Shown piece by piece: positions 1 through 7,066 of a DNA stretch of 38,078 bases. The stretch is from Nonomuraea terrae (GTDB taxonomy: Bacteria > Actinomycetota > Actinomycetes > Streptosporangiales > Streptosporangiaceae). The stretch is from positions 1 to 38,078 of the forward strand of contig NZ_SMKQ01000070.1 in the NCBI RefSeq assembly GCF_004348995.1, read 5' to 3'. Under the pieces are notes generated by a model that was given only the letters and a program-made list of their open reading frames with translations, was not told the origin of the DNA and did no database searches. The number at the start of each line of letters is the position of its first letter. Within the stretch, counting starts at the first letter, position 1. The translations under genes and the position numbers were made by a program.

Positions 1-69
1 CAGGCCCACCTCGCCCCCCGCTCCTCACTGACCCTCGCCCACTCCGCCACTCGCGCCCTGGCCGCCTGA
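1..69 (+). CDS. possible C-terminal tail of a gene cut by the window edge
   Basis: The first frame is open from base 1 to a TGA at 67-69 and would encode a 22-residue tail ending in ATRALAA. It is rich in Ala, Leu and Ser and has no recognisable motif. It could be the end of a gene lying to the left, or chance open frame in the decayed stretch that follows. Function unknown. Confidence 0.2.
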   Translation, partial: QAHLAPRSSLTLAHSATRALAA

Positions 70-254
70 CTCACCGAGCAAGCAGACGATGACGACGGCA
101 GACGACGGAGAAGACCCGGCGGGCGTGGCGGCCCCTGGCGAACCGCGGCTCGGACATCCGGTGGCTGAGCTGAACTGCCGCCGACGGTCAACGGATCGGC
201 CACCCCGGCCGTGGCCGTCCGACTCGCCGGGCAAGCGGACGGCGGGGAGGCCCG

Positions 255-485
255 GTGGGCGTGGCGGCGGCTCTCGCCGCCCCGGCGACCGACGCCGCCA
301 CGCTGATCGTCGCCGTGCAGCATGTCGTCGCCACGCTTGGACGGCTCGACGTCCTGGTCAACAATGCCGTCATCGCCCCCAGCGGGCCGCTGGAGGCGAT
401 GACGCTGGAAGACCTCGACCGCACACTCCCCGGCACATGCGCGAGGGCGGCAGAGTGATCACCATCGGCAGCAGTCCGGCGGAAC
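255..485 (+). pseudogene. short-chain dehydrogenase/reductase (SDR) fragment, frameshifted
   Basis: One frame reads a clear SDR core: a stretch ending LGRLDVLVNNA (the NNAG-type motif that stabilises the central beta-sheet), then GPLEAMTLEDLDRTL. It stops at 458. Another frame continues with HMREGGRVITIGSS, the strand and Ser-containing motif expected about 30 residues later in the family. The nucleotide-binding TGxxxGxG N-terminus, the segment between the two pieces, the YxxxK catalytic pair and the whole C-terminal half are missing. This is a remnant of a FabG-like oxidoreductase broken by at least one deletion/frameshift, and no functional product is expected. Its right end directly abuts the transporter fragment that follows. 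Confidence 0.72.
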
Positions 486-486
486 G

Positions 487-686
487 TGTTCCGTATCCTC
501 GATCATCGGCGTGGCCGCTGTCGCGCTGAGCCTCGTCATGCTCTCGGCCGCCCTGCGTGAGCTGCCGATGGGGACCGCCTACATGGGTCGGCCTCGGTGC
601 GGTCGGCGTGGCCGCCGTCGGCATCCTCGTCCTGGGCGAGAGCGCCTCACCGCTCCCCCTGGTGTGCCTGTGGCTGATTTCCGGAT
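487..686 (+). pseudogene. small multidrug resistance (SMR/SugE-type) transporter fragment, frameshifted
   Basis: The frame through the GTG at 511 reads SSIIGVAAVALSLVMLSAAL followed by RELPMGTAY, matching the second membrane helix and the GTAY turn of SMR proteins. Around base 583 the frame shifts by one base, and the next frame continues with WVGLGAVGVAAVGILVLGES and then ASPLPLVCLWLISG, which are helices 3 and 4 including the conserved GES turn. SMR proteins are about 105 residues long with four helices; here the first helix with its essential Glu and the final residues are gone. The fragment starts where the SDR remnant ends, so the two were joined by deletion. Non-functional. Confidence 0.7.
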
Positions 687-848
687 TTTGGCCCGTTGAT
701 CGTCGCGTGGCTCGGGCGTGGTCACGGACTGCGTAGGCCGAGGCGGTAAGGCTGCTTGCCGGTTCTGACCGGTTATGTGAGAAAAGTGAAGATTGTTGTG
801 AACCGTTTCGACGGGTGCTCCCGTCCAAGTGACGTGATCCCGTTTGAG

Positions 849-1439
849 ATGATCGATGAAGATCTGCGTATCGCCCGTCGCCGGGCGCGTCGCCGGGACG
901 AGCTGGCCAAGCGCTGTACGGCCATAGCCGGCTTAGTTCGGGAGGCGCGTCGCAGGCTCGACGCGATCGCGGTATGGGATCAGGAGGCCGTGGCCGCCCA
1001 GGAGGCCAAGCTGCAGGCGTACACGATGGCGCTCGACACCGTGGAGCGGGAGCTCGCCGAGCTCGGCCCGGCGGAGGAGCTCTACGAGGAGCTGCTCGTC
1101 CGGGAGGAGCGCCGGCTGATCGAGTCGGCCGATCCGCGCGGCTCCGAGCTGCTGGAGATCGGACGGCTGCTGGCCGAGCTGGACGTCGAACTGCCCGCCA
1201 GCGTACGCGCCCGCGAATCCGGCCTCGCGCTCCTGCGGCGCGCAGCCGACCGGGACGCCCTGGCCGACTTCTCCCAGCAGGTCGCGGCACTGGGCATGAC
1301 CGCACCGGACCCCCGTACTCCCGGCGCCATCGACGTGCTGGTCGATCGCTTGGAAGAACGCTGCCGCAAACTGGAACACCTTCACGACAAACTCCGCACG
1401 CGCCGCGAACGCCTTCTCCACAACCGCCGCCGCCCCTGA
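849..1439 (+). CDS. hypothetical coiled-coil protein
   Basis: About 196 residues from the ATG at 849. The frame is open from a TTG at 756, and GTG codons at 777, 786 and 798 are alternative starts; none has a clear ribosome binding site. The 5' part up to about 870 has unusually A/T-rich third positions, while the rest has the GC-rich third positions of its neighbours, so it looks coding. The product is highly charged, with a run of Arg (RRRARRRDE) and long Glu/Leu/Arg heptad-like helices (for example VERELAELGPAEELYEELL), and ends in basic RRRP. It has no signal peptide, membrane segment or catalytic motif. It stands alone beside the pseudogene stretch and converges on the GNAT gene. Function unknown; a structural or regulatory helical protein is possible. 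Confidence 0.6.
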   Translation: MIDEDLRIARRRARRRDELAKRCTAIAGLVREARRRLDAIAVWDQEAVAAQEAKLQAYTMALDTVERELAELGPAEELYEELLVREERRLIESADPRGSELLEIGRLLAELDVELPASVRARESGLALLRRAADRDALADFSQQVAALGMTAPDPRTPGAIDVLVDRLEERCRKLEHLHDKLRTRRERLLHNRRRP

Positions 1440-1493
1440 CCGGTCCTGTCGTGATGAGCTGCCCTGGCCATCGGCCGTCCATGTCGGCTCTGC

Positions 1494-1516
1494 GGCCCGC
1501 CGTCGGGGCGGCGGCC
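1494..1516. terminator. weak hairpin between convergent genes
   Basis: CGCCG pairs with CGGCG around a TCGGGG loop, and flanking GGC/GCC extends the stem past a one-base bulge. It lies between the stop codons of the coiled-coil gene (+) and the GNAT gene (-), where a shared terminator would be expected. There is no T-tract, and GC-rich DNA forms such stems easily. Confidence 0.25.
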
Positions 1517-1521
1517 TGGCC

Positions 1522-2058
1522 CTACGAGTTCGGCTTCCAGTCCTGGACGAGGAGCCCGAGCAGCACCTGGTCCAGGAACTCGCCCATGACCCAGGCCGAG
1601 CGGCGCAGCACGCCCTCGCGGACGAAGCCGTTGCGCTCGGCGGAGCGCAGCATCGCGGCGTTGTCCGACAGCGTCTCGATCTGCAGTCGCTGCAGGCCGC
1701 GCACGACGAAACCGTAGTGGCACAACACCGCGACCACGTCGGTGCCGTAGCCCTTGCCACGGGCCGACGGCAGCAGTCCCAGCCCGATGTGCGCGGACCG
1801 GTTGTGGTTGTCGATGCCCCACAGCGTCGCGGTGCCGACCAGCGTGCCGCCGTCCAGCTCCACGACCGAGAACCGGACGTTCCCTTGCTCCTTGTCGTCC
1901 ACCACGAGCCGCGGATCGTTCGATCCGGGTGTGATCGGCCGCCACGGGCTGCCTTCGGCCCGCGAGGCGTTGACCACGTCGTCGTAGAGCTCGGCCCGCA
2001 GGATCGGAATGTCGTCCTCGTGCCGGGCCCTGAGCCCGACCTTGTTACCTCTTAGCAT
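1522..2058 (-). CDS. GNAT family N-acetyltransferase (RimJ/RimL-like)
   Basis: 178 residues starting MLRGNKVGLRARHEDD. The ATG at 2058 is chosen because AGGAAG lies 6 bases upstream; a longer open frame to 2238 lacks that support and looks non-coding. The fold is that of acetyl-CoA-dependent GNAT enzymes: VRFSVVELDGGTLVGTATLW forms the central strands, HIGLGLLPSARGKGYGTDVV holds the pyrophosphate-binding R/Q-x-x-G-x-G motif (ARGKGYG), and RLQIETLSDNAAMLRSAERN followed by GFVREGVLR is typical of the RimJ/RimL branch that acetylates protein N-termini or small amines. The substrate cannot be read from sequence. Monocistronic, convergent with the upstream coiled-coil gene. Confidence 0.85.
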   Translation of the reverse strand: MLRGNKVGLRARHEDDIPILRAELYDDVVNASRAEGSPWRPITPGSNDPRLVVDDKEQGNVRFSVVELDGGTLVGTATLWGIDNHNRSAHIGLGLLPSARGKGYGTDVVAVLCHYGFVVRGLQRLQIETLSDNAAMLRSAERNGFVREGVLRRSAWVMGEFLDQVLLGLLVQDWKPNS

Positions 2059-2752
2059 GCAAGGCTTCCTAGCCAATCGGACCGGCCGGCGGCAAACCGA
2101 CTCCTTTCGGGCGACGCTCATCGCGTTGTGAGCTCCCAGCTCGCGCCACGACCGGCACCGACGGCGGACGGCCTCCGCCGGATGTCTCTTCCCGGAGGCG
2201 AGGCGGGACAGGTGGTGGGAACCACTGGTGGGCCGCACGGTGCTGTGTGGGTTCCAGCTCGCGTCGTCTCTCGGGTCGGGCGAGGTCGGCGGTAGGTGAG
2301 GGGAATCGCCGGTCCGGTCGGCGCGGGTTCTGATCCGGCCGGATGTCGTTGTTGGGTCAGGACAGTTCGAAGGTGGGCCGCGGGTTGCGCCTGTCGGCTC
2401 CTGTGAGCCTTCGTGGTGTCTGACTGCCTCGGGTCCGGCGAGGTCCGAAGGCGGTCCGGATGCCGTTGGGTTCGGCGACGGCCAGGGCGAGCGGTGCTGG
2501 TCGTGGCCGTCACCCGGACAACTTGCTGGTCGTGGTCGTCACCGGACGACTTGTCGCTCTTGCCGACCTGCGGCACGGATGATGCGCCTGCGACGGACAC
2601 CGCTCCCACCAGCGGCCGAGCCCCGGCGCCGGCTCGATCCGGTAGGGAGCCGGACGAGCATCCGCTTCCCTGCCGGATGCCGAGGCGCGGCACCGGTGGG
2701 GTCGGCAGGCGGCATCGTGGTGGTGGCGGAGGCCCGCGGTGCGTGGGTGGGG
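2059..2752. other. gene-free interval of about 690 bp
   Basis: No frame on either strand shows a domain or convincing coding character; the open frames present are Arg/Pro/Thr/Ser-rich and typical of GC-rich shadows. The right end of the GNAT-proximal part must hold that gene's promoter. The stretch contains an imperfect 28-29-bp tandem duplication (2496-2552), and otherwise looks like decayed or intergenic DNA. Confidence 0.5.
2496..2552. repeat. imperfect tandem duplication, 28-29 bp unit
   Basis: Two adjacent copies, 2496-2524 and 2525-2552, both begin GCTGGTCGTGG and end GGAC(A/G)ACTT, differing by two substitutions and one base of length. It lies in non-coding DNA. Probably slippage or duplication; no function inferred. 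Confidence 0.75.
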
Positions 2753-4489
2753 TCAGCGGCTGAGGATGTGGCGTAGGGCCTGGTCCAGGGCGGTGGTGGG
2801 GTCTGGGACGACGTCCCGGGAGCGCCAGGCCACGTAGCCGTCCGGGCGGACCAGTACGGCGCCGCCCCCGCGTACGCCGTACCGCTCCGCGAAGCGGCCT
2901 TCCACGTCCGCGAGGGAGCGGCTCCCCGCGTCCGTTAGGTGGCCGTCTTGTGCGTCTGTGAAGCGGTGGCCGTCCGCGTCCGTGGGGGAGTGGCTCCCCG
3001 CGTCCGTTAGGTGGCGGGTCTCCGTGTCCGTCAGCGGGTGTTCTTCTGTGTGCTCTCGCTGCGTTGTCGAGGGGTCGGTCACCAGGATCGGCGTCAGGCG
3101 TATGCCGAGGCGGGTTTTGACCAGCTGTGCCGCGTCTATCCAGGGCTGGGCGGTGGTGAGGAGGACGAAATCGCGGCCGAAGAGGTCGACCGTGGACAGG
3201 CGCCGTCCGCGACGGTCGAGCGTGACGTGAGGGGCTCGGCTGCCGGGGCGGCCGTCCGGTACGCGGGGATCCTCCAGGATGGAGCCGTCGTCGCCGGGGC
3301 CTTCGATGATCGCGGTGGAGTGGTAGCGGTAGCCGATGAGCACACCCGCCGGGTCGTCGAGCGGCTCCGGATAACCGATCCGGGCGGTCGGAGGCATGCG
3401 TCGGCCCAGGTTGGCGAGCTGCATGTCGGCGGTCACCGCGCCGATCGGGCGCCGTTCGGCGTCGTACGTGTCCAGAAAGGCCGGCCCGGCCTGCGCCGTG
3501 AGCACCAGCCAGAGCCGCCAGGCCAGGTCGCAGCCGTCCTGGAGCGCCGTGCTGCCGCCCTGCCCGCCGGTCGGCGGCATCGTGTGGGCGGCGTCACCGG
3601 CGAAGAACACCCGCCCGGCCCGGTACGTGTCCGCCAGCACGTGCGCCATCGCGAACGACGCCGTGTCCAGCACCCGTACGTCCAGATCCGGCCGGCCGGT
3701 CGCGATCCGTACCAGCTCGACGCAGCGCCGCTCGGTGAAGTCGCCCTCGCCCTCGGCGTGGTTGACGCCGAGCACGTGTGACCCGACCCCGGTGCCGGTC
3801 ACGATGACGCCCGTGAAGACGTCGTTCTGCAGGTACCAGAGGGTCACCTCGCGCTCCCGCACCAGCCCGGTCAGGTCGGCGTCGAACATGATCGAGCACA
3901 TCCGGCCCAGCTCGCCCTTGCCCGAGACCGGGACGTCCAGCATCTGCCGCAGCGGGCTGCGGTACCCGTCGGCGGCCACCACGTATTCGGCGCGCACGAG
4001 CCGGTCGCCGTCCTGCCCGCGGATGACGGCCGTGACGCCGTCGGCGTCCTGGTCGAGAGAGATCAACTCGGTGGAGAACCGCAGGTCGGCGCCGAGTTCC
4101 TCGGCCTTGTGCCGCAGGATGCGCTCGATCTCGGCCTGTGGCGCCCCGACCAGCCTGGCGGGCGTGACGTCCGCCAGGAAGGCGAGCTCCTCCTGCTCGT
4201 CGTTCATGATCATGTGCGGCTCTGGGTCGACCAGGCTTTTGGCGATGGCGATGCGCATGTTGTCGCCGATGCCCGCCCAGACGCTCGCGAGCCGCTCCTC
4301 CAGCCCCGGGACGGGACGCAGCAACTCGATCGCCCGCGGCCCCACGCCGAACGCCTTCGGCTGGACCGACGTGCTCGCATGCCGTTCGACCAGCATGACC
4401 GGAATCCCACGCCAGGCCAGCAGCGTCGCCGCGCTCAGCCCCGCATACCCCGCACCGACCACCAGGACCGGCACTCGCTCGTACTGCAT
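2753..4489 (-). CDS. FAD-dependent aromatic monooxygenase (PheA/TfdB family)
   Basis: 578 residues; ATG at 4489 with GGAGG 5 bases upstream. The group A flavoprotein hydroxylase signatures are complete: the FAD Rossmann motif GAGYAG at residues 12-17, the DG motif in VVAADGYRSPL near 175, and the FAD-ribityl GD motif in VFFAGDAAHTMPPTGGQGG near 295. Such enzymes use NAD(P)H and O2 to hydroxylate phenols or aromatic polyketides. The C-terminal thioredoxin-like domain typical of this family (FGRDFVLLTT... to ...AERYGVRGGGAVLVRPDGYV) is recognisable but is split at residues 485-532 by six in-frame 8-residue repeats, an unusual expansion. No polyketide synthase or catabolic partner is nearby, so the substrate is unknown. 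An inverted repeat lies upstream. Confidence 0.9.
   Translation of the reverse strand: MQYERVPVLVVGAGYAGLSAATLLAWRGIPVMLVERHASTSVQPKAFGVGPRAIELLRPVPGLEERLASVWAGIGDNMRIAIAKSLVDPEPHMIMNDEQEELAFLADVTPARLVGAPQAEIERILRHKAEELGADLRFSTELISLDQDADGVTAVIRGQDGDRLVRAEYVVAADGYRSPLRQMLDVPVSGKGELGRMCSIMFDADLTGLVREREVTLWYLQNDVFTGVIVTGTGVGSHVLGVNHAEGEGDFTERRCVELVRIATGRPDLDVRVLDTASFAMAHVLADTYRAGRVFFAGDAAHTMPPTGGQGGSTALQDGCDLAWRLWLVLTAQAGPAFLDTYDAERRPIGAVTADMQLANLGRRMPPTARIGYPEPLDDPAGVLIGYRYHSTAIIEGPGDDGSILEDPRVPDGRPGSRAPHVTLDRRGRRLSTVDLFGRDFVLLTTAQPWIDAAQLVKTRLGIRLTPILVTDPSTTQREHTEEHPLTDTETRHLTDAGSHSPTDADGHRFTDAQDGHLTDAGSRSLADVEGRFAERYGVRGGGAVLVRPDGYVAWRSRDVVPDPTTALDQALRHILSR
2894..3037 (-). repeat. six in-frame 24-bp tandem repeats inside the monooxygenase gene
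   Basis: In coding order the units read PLTDTETR, HLTDAGSH, SPTDADGH, RFTDAQDG, HLTDAGSR and SLADVEGR, each 24 bp with consensus xxTDAxxx. A nearly exact 24-base core (2920-2943 and 2992-3015) recurs 72 bp apart, so part of the array may have been duplicated as a three-unit block. The total is exactly 144 bp, preserving frame. Confidence 0.9.
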
Positions 4490-4535
4490 GACCGCCTCCA
4501 GAGAAACGCGTACTATCGCGTCTAGTCGTGCAACA

Positions 4536-4570
4536 CGATATGTCGCGTCGGAGGAGCTTTCAAGACATAT
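4536..4570. promoter_or_regulatory. inverted repeat upstream of the monooxygenase gene, candidate operator
   Basis: GATATGTC (4536-4543) and its exact reverse complement GACATATC (4563-4570) are separated by 19 bp. They sit 47-81 bp upstream of the monooxygenase start, in a locally A/T-rich patch of a GC-rich genome, where a dimeric repressor could bind. No regulator gene is adjacent. Confidence 0.4.
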
Positions 4571-4639
4571 CTCGAACGAAGAGCCAGAGCGGCAAGAGTA
4601 GACGCGGCGCCGGCCGACCGGCGCCGATGTCGTGAAATA

Positions 4640-4930
4640 TTAGGGCAGGTGGCGTTCCAGGGACTCCAGCTTGGAGGTCATCCCGTCGGTGACACCCGCA
4701 CGCATATCGGCCTTCAACACCAGGCCCACCCGCGGTGCGACCTCGGCCACGGCGTCCACGGCCCGCTTGACGACGTCCATGACCTCGTCCCACTCGCCCT
4801 CGATCGTGGTGAACATCGCGTCCGTACGGTTCGGCAGGCCGCTGTCACGGACCACCTTGACGGCGCGGGCCACGGGCTCGGCGACCCCTTCGCCGACGCC
4901 CAGCGGGGTGATGGAGAATGCGACGATCAT
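4640..4930 (-). CDS. thiamine-binding protein, MTH1187/YqgV (UPF0045) family
   Basis: 96 residues, the normal length for this single-domain family. It opens MIVAFSITPLGVGEGVAEPV and carries DSGLPNRTDAMFTTIEGEWD, the conserved pattern of MTH1187-type proteins, which adopt a ferredoxin-like fold, assemble as oligomers and in characterised members bind thiamine or a related small ligand. It has no signal peptide and is probably cytosolic. The product ends RHLP with TAA at 4640-4642. It has no visible operon partner: 105 bp separate it from the next minus-strand gene upstream, and the monooxygenase starts about 150 bp downstream. Whether this copy binds thiamine is inferred from the family. Confidence 0.8.
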   Translation of the reverse strand: MIVAFSITPLGVGEGVAEPVARAVKVVRDSGLPNRTDAMFTTIEGEWDEVMDVVKRAVDAVAEVAPRVGLVLKADMRAGVTDGMTSKLESLERHLP

Positions 4931-5035
4931 CGGCTGCCCTCTCGCACGATCCGGAGGCTTCCGATCTTAGTCAAGGCAGCGAAAAGCCACGACGTCTGAA
5001 CGCCGTGGCCGCCGCCCTACCTCACCGCGTACGCG

Positions 5036-5356
5036 TCACGCGTGGTCGTGCTCCTCGTCGTCCTCTTCGCTCAGCCCCTCCGACGGCTCGACGCCGAGCA
5101 CGGCCTCACGGGGCTCGATCTCGCCGATGTGGTCGACGAGCTGCAGCACGTGGTCAGGCTCGATCAGCCACTGCAACGCCGAGGCGCCGGTGTCGTCGGA
5201 GGCGACCAGCTCGGCCTGCTCCGTACGCTCCTCGTCGCTGAGGTCGGCGTCGGGGTGTCTGATCTCGGCCAGCGCCGCGGCCTGCAGCGCCTCCATGTCG
5301 AGCACTTCGACGGTCAGCTCGACCGTGAGGCGCAGGAACTTCGGTTCATCACTCAT
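5036..5356 (-). CDS. small acidic protein of unknown function
   Basis: 106 residues from ATG 5356, which lies only 10 bp after the ung stop, so the two genes are probably co-transcribed. The open frame extends further upstream but there overlaps ung and is not protein-like. The product begins MSDEPKFLRLTVELTVEVLD, is strongly acidic, and has DADLSDEERTEQAEL and GASALQWLIEPDHVLQLVD segments suggesting an alpha/beta fold; the tail EEDDEEHDHA is acidic with two His. It has no membrane segment. I do not recognise the family. Acidic partners of uracil-DNA glycosylase exist in phages (Ugi, p56), but nothing here resembles them by sequence, so a role with ung is only a guess from position. Confidence 0.65.
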   Translation of the reverse strand: MSDEPKFLRLTVELTVEVLDMEALQAAALAEIRHPDADLSDEERTEQAELVASDDTGASALQWLIEPDHVLQLVDHIGEIEPREAVLGVEPSEGLSEEDDEEHDHA

Positions 5357-5366
5357 GGCGACGATG

Positions 5367-6044
5367 CTAGGGCAGCTTCCACTCGACGGGAGCCGCGCCC
5401 TGCTGGATGAGCAGCTCGTTGGCGCGGCTGAACGGCCGGGAGCCGAAGAACCCGCTGCGCGCGGACAGCGGCGACGGGTGCGCCGACTCGACACGCGGCA
5501 CGCTGCCGAGCATGGGCGCGAGGTTGCGGGCGTCGCGGCCCCACAGGATCGCCACCATCGGCTTGTCGCGCGCCACCAGGGCCTTGATGGCCTGCTCGGT
5601 GACCTGCTCCCAGCCCTTGCCGCGGTGGGAGGCGGGCTTGCCGGGCATCACGGTGAGCACCCTGTTGAGCAGCAGCACGCCCTGCTCGGCCCACGGCGTC
5701 AGGTCGCCGTTGGACGGCCGGGGCAGGCCGAGGTCGGTCTCCATCTCCTTGTAGATGTTGACCAGGCTGCCGGGCAGCGGCCGCACGTCGGGCGCCACCG
5801 AGAACGACAGCCCGACGGGGTGGCCGGGCGTCGGGTACGGGTCCTGCCCCACGATCAGCACCTTGACCTCGTCGAAGGGCTGGTTGAACGCCCGCAGGAC
5901 GTTCGGCCCGGCCGGCAGGTACTGCCGGCCCTCGGCGATCTCTTTCCGCAGGAACTCTCCCATGAAGGAGATCTGCTCTGCGACGGGCTCGAGCGCGCGA
6001 GCCCACCCTGCTTCGACGACTTCGTTCAGTGGACGACCGGCCAT
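5367..6044 (-). CDS. ung: uracil-DNA glycosylase, family 1
   Basis: 225 residues from ATG 6044 (MAGRPLNEVVEAGWARAL); a TTG at 6098 would add 18 residues without family support. It excises uracil from DNA to start base-excision repair. Motif 1 is GQDPYPTPGHPVGLSFS, with the Asp that activates water; the usual GQDPYH is GQDPYP, a variant common in actinobacterial enzymes. Motif 2 is HPSPLS with the catalytic His, followed by GFFGSRPFSRANELL. ILWGRDARNLAPML is the conserved strand before it. Length and motif order match functional UNG. The small acidic gene follows 10 bp downstream, and the sugar-transporter operon ends upstream behind a strong hairpin. Confidence 0.95.
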   Translation of the reverse strand: MAGRPLNEVVEAGWARALEPVAEQISFMGEFLRKEIAEGRQYLPAGPNVLRAFNQPFDEVKVLIVGQDPYPTPGHPVGLSFSVAPDVRPLPGSLVNIYKEMETDLGLPRPSNGDLTPWAEQGVLLLNRVLTVMPGKPASHRGKGWEQVTEQAIKALVARDKPMVAILWGRDARNLAPMLGSVPRVESAHPSPLSARSGFFGSRPFSRANELLIQQGAAPVEWKLP

Positions 6045-6120
6045 GGCCGATGAGCTTAGCCAGGTCTGGTACGGCTTGTTGCCGAAACGGCGGTTCAAGC
6101 CGTACCGGAATGATCACAGG

Positions 6121-6163
6121 GCGGGCGCCCGCCTGCCCCCCTCTCGGGAGGCGGGCGCCCGCC
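6121..6163. terminator. strong GC hairpin at the end of the sugar ABC operon
   Basis: GCGGGCGCCCGCC (6121-6133) and GGCGGGCGCCCGCC (6150-6163) form a long perfect stem around a 16-base C-rich loop. Each arm is also self-palindromic. It starts 3 bp beyond the stop of the last permease gene and lies before ung, both on the minus strand, so it fits a terminator for the importer operon. There is no T-tract, as is usual for actinomycete hairpins. Confidence 0.75.
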
Positions 6164-6166
6164 AGG

Positions 6167-7066
6167 TCACTTGACGGAGCCGGCCATCATGCCCTGGACG
6201 AAGTACCGCTGGAAGGCGAAGAACAGGACCAGCGGAATGACCAGCGACATGAACGCGCCGGACGAGAGGATGTCGACGTTCGACCCGAACTGCCGCATCT
6301 GCGACTGCAGGTACTTGGTCATCGGCTGGTTGCCGGTATCGGCGAAGACCAGCGCGATCAGCATGTCGTTCCACACCCACAGGAACTGGAAGATGCCCAG
6401 CGAGGCGATGGCGGGCTTGCCCAGCGGGAACACCACCTGAGCGAAGATCTTCCACTCCGATGCGCCGTCCATCCTGGCCGCCTCCAGCAGCGAGGCGGGG
6501 ATGCCGACGAAGAAGTTGCGGAGCAGGAAGATCGCGAACGGCAACCCGAACGCCACGTGGAACAGCACCACGCCGGGGATCGTGCCGAAGATGCCGGCGC
6601 CGCCGTACAGGCTCGCGACGGGGATCAGCGCGATCTGGATCGGCACGATGAGCAGCCCGACGACCACGAGGAACGTGGTGTCGCGGCCGGGGAAGTCCAT
6701 CCACGCGAACGCGTACCCCGCCATGGCCGCGATGCCGATCACCAGGATCGTCGTCGGCACCGTGATGAGCACGGTGTTCCAGAAGGAGGCGGTGAAGCCG
6801 CTGCCCAGCAGGTTCGCGTAGTTCTGGATGGTCAGCTCGGCCGGCTTGGTGAAGACCGTCCACCAGCCTTCGGCGTTGTTGACCTGCGTGGTGCGCAGCG
6901 AGACGACCAGCAGGCCCAGGGTCGGCACCAGCCAGAACAGGCCGAGCACGACCATGACGACCTGCACGACGCCGCTGCCCAGGCGGTCGACGATCCTGCC
7001 CGCCAGGCCCCTGCGGGGCGCCCCCGCCTCCAGCCTCGACGGGGCCGGGACTGTCGCGGTGGTCAT
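6167..7066 (-). CDS. carbohydrate ABC transporter permease, MalG type
   Basis: 299 residues; ATG 7066 has GGAGGGGAG just upstream and overlaps the preceding permease stop by 4 bp (ATGA), indicating translational coupling. The protein has a short cytoplasmic N-terminus, about six membrane helices (the first around VVQVVMVVLGLFWLVPTLGL) and the EAA loop that docks the ATPase, seen as LLEAARMDGASEWKIF then VVFPLGKP. It ends FQRYFVQGMMAGSVK, the classic C-terminus of CUT1 sugar permeases (FxxxQrxfvxGltaGavK). It forms the inner-membrane channel with the MalF-type partner. The last gene of the importer operon. Confidence 0.93.
   Translation of the reverse strand: MTTATVPAPSRLEAGAPRRGLAGRIVDRLGSGVVQVVMVVLGLFWLVPTLGLLVVSLRTTQVNNAEGWWTVFTKPAELTIQNYANLLGSGFTASFWNTVLITVPTTILVIGIAAMAGYAFAWMDFPGRDTTFLVVVGLLIVPIQIALIPVASLYGGAGIFGTIPGVVLFHVAFGLPFAIFLLRNFFVGIPASLLEAARMDGASEWKIFAQVVFPLGKPAIASLGIFQFLWVWNDMLIALVFADTGNQPMTKYLQSQMRQFGSNVDILSSGAFMSLVIPLVLFFAFQRYFVQGMMAGSVK

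Noticed and set aside
68..275. Imperfect direct repeat around GCAAGC(A/G)GAC ... GGGCGTGGCGGC at about 77-133 and 230-272
   Set aside because: The similarity is broken by several gaps and is within the range of chance in very GC-rich decayed DNA.
2118..2693. 191-codon minus-strand open frame in the 2059-2752 interval
   Set aside because: Arg/Pro/Thr-rich sequence without a domain, start site support or codon bias; treated as non-coding.
5036..5356. Small acidic protein downstream of ung as a phage-type Ugi uracil-glycosylase inhibitor
   Set aside because: It is acidic and adjacent, but shows no sequence resemblance to Ugi or p56, and host genomes do not normally co-express an inhibitor with ung.
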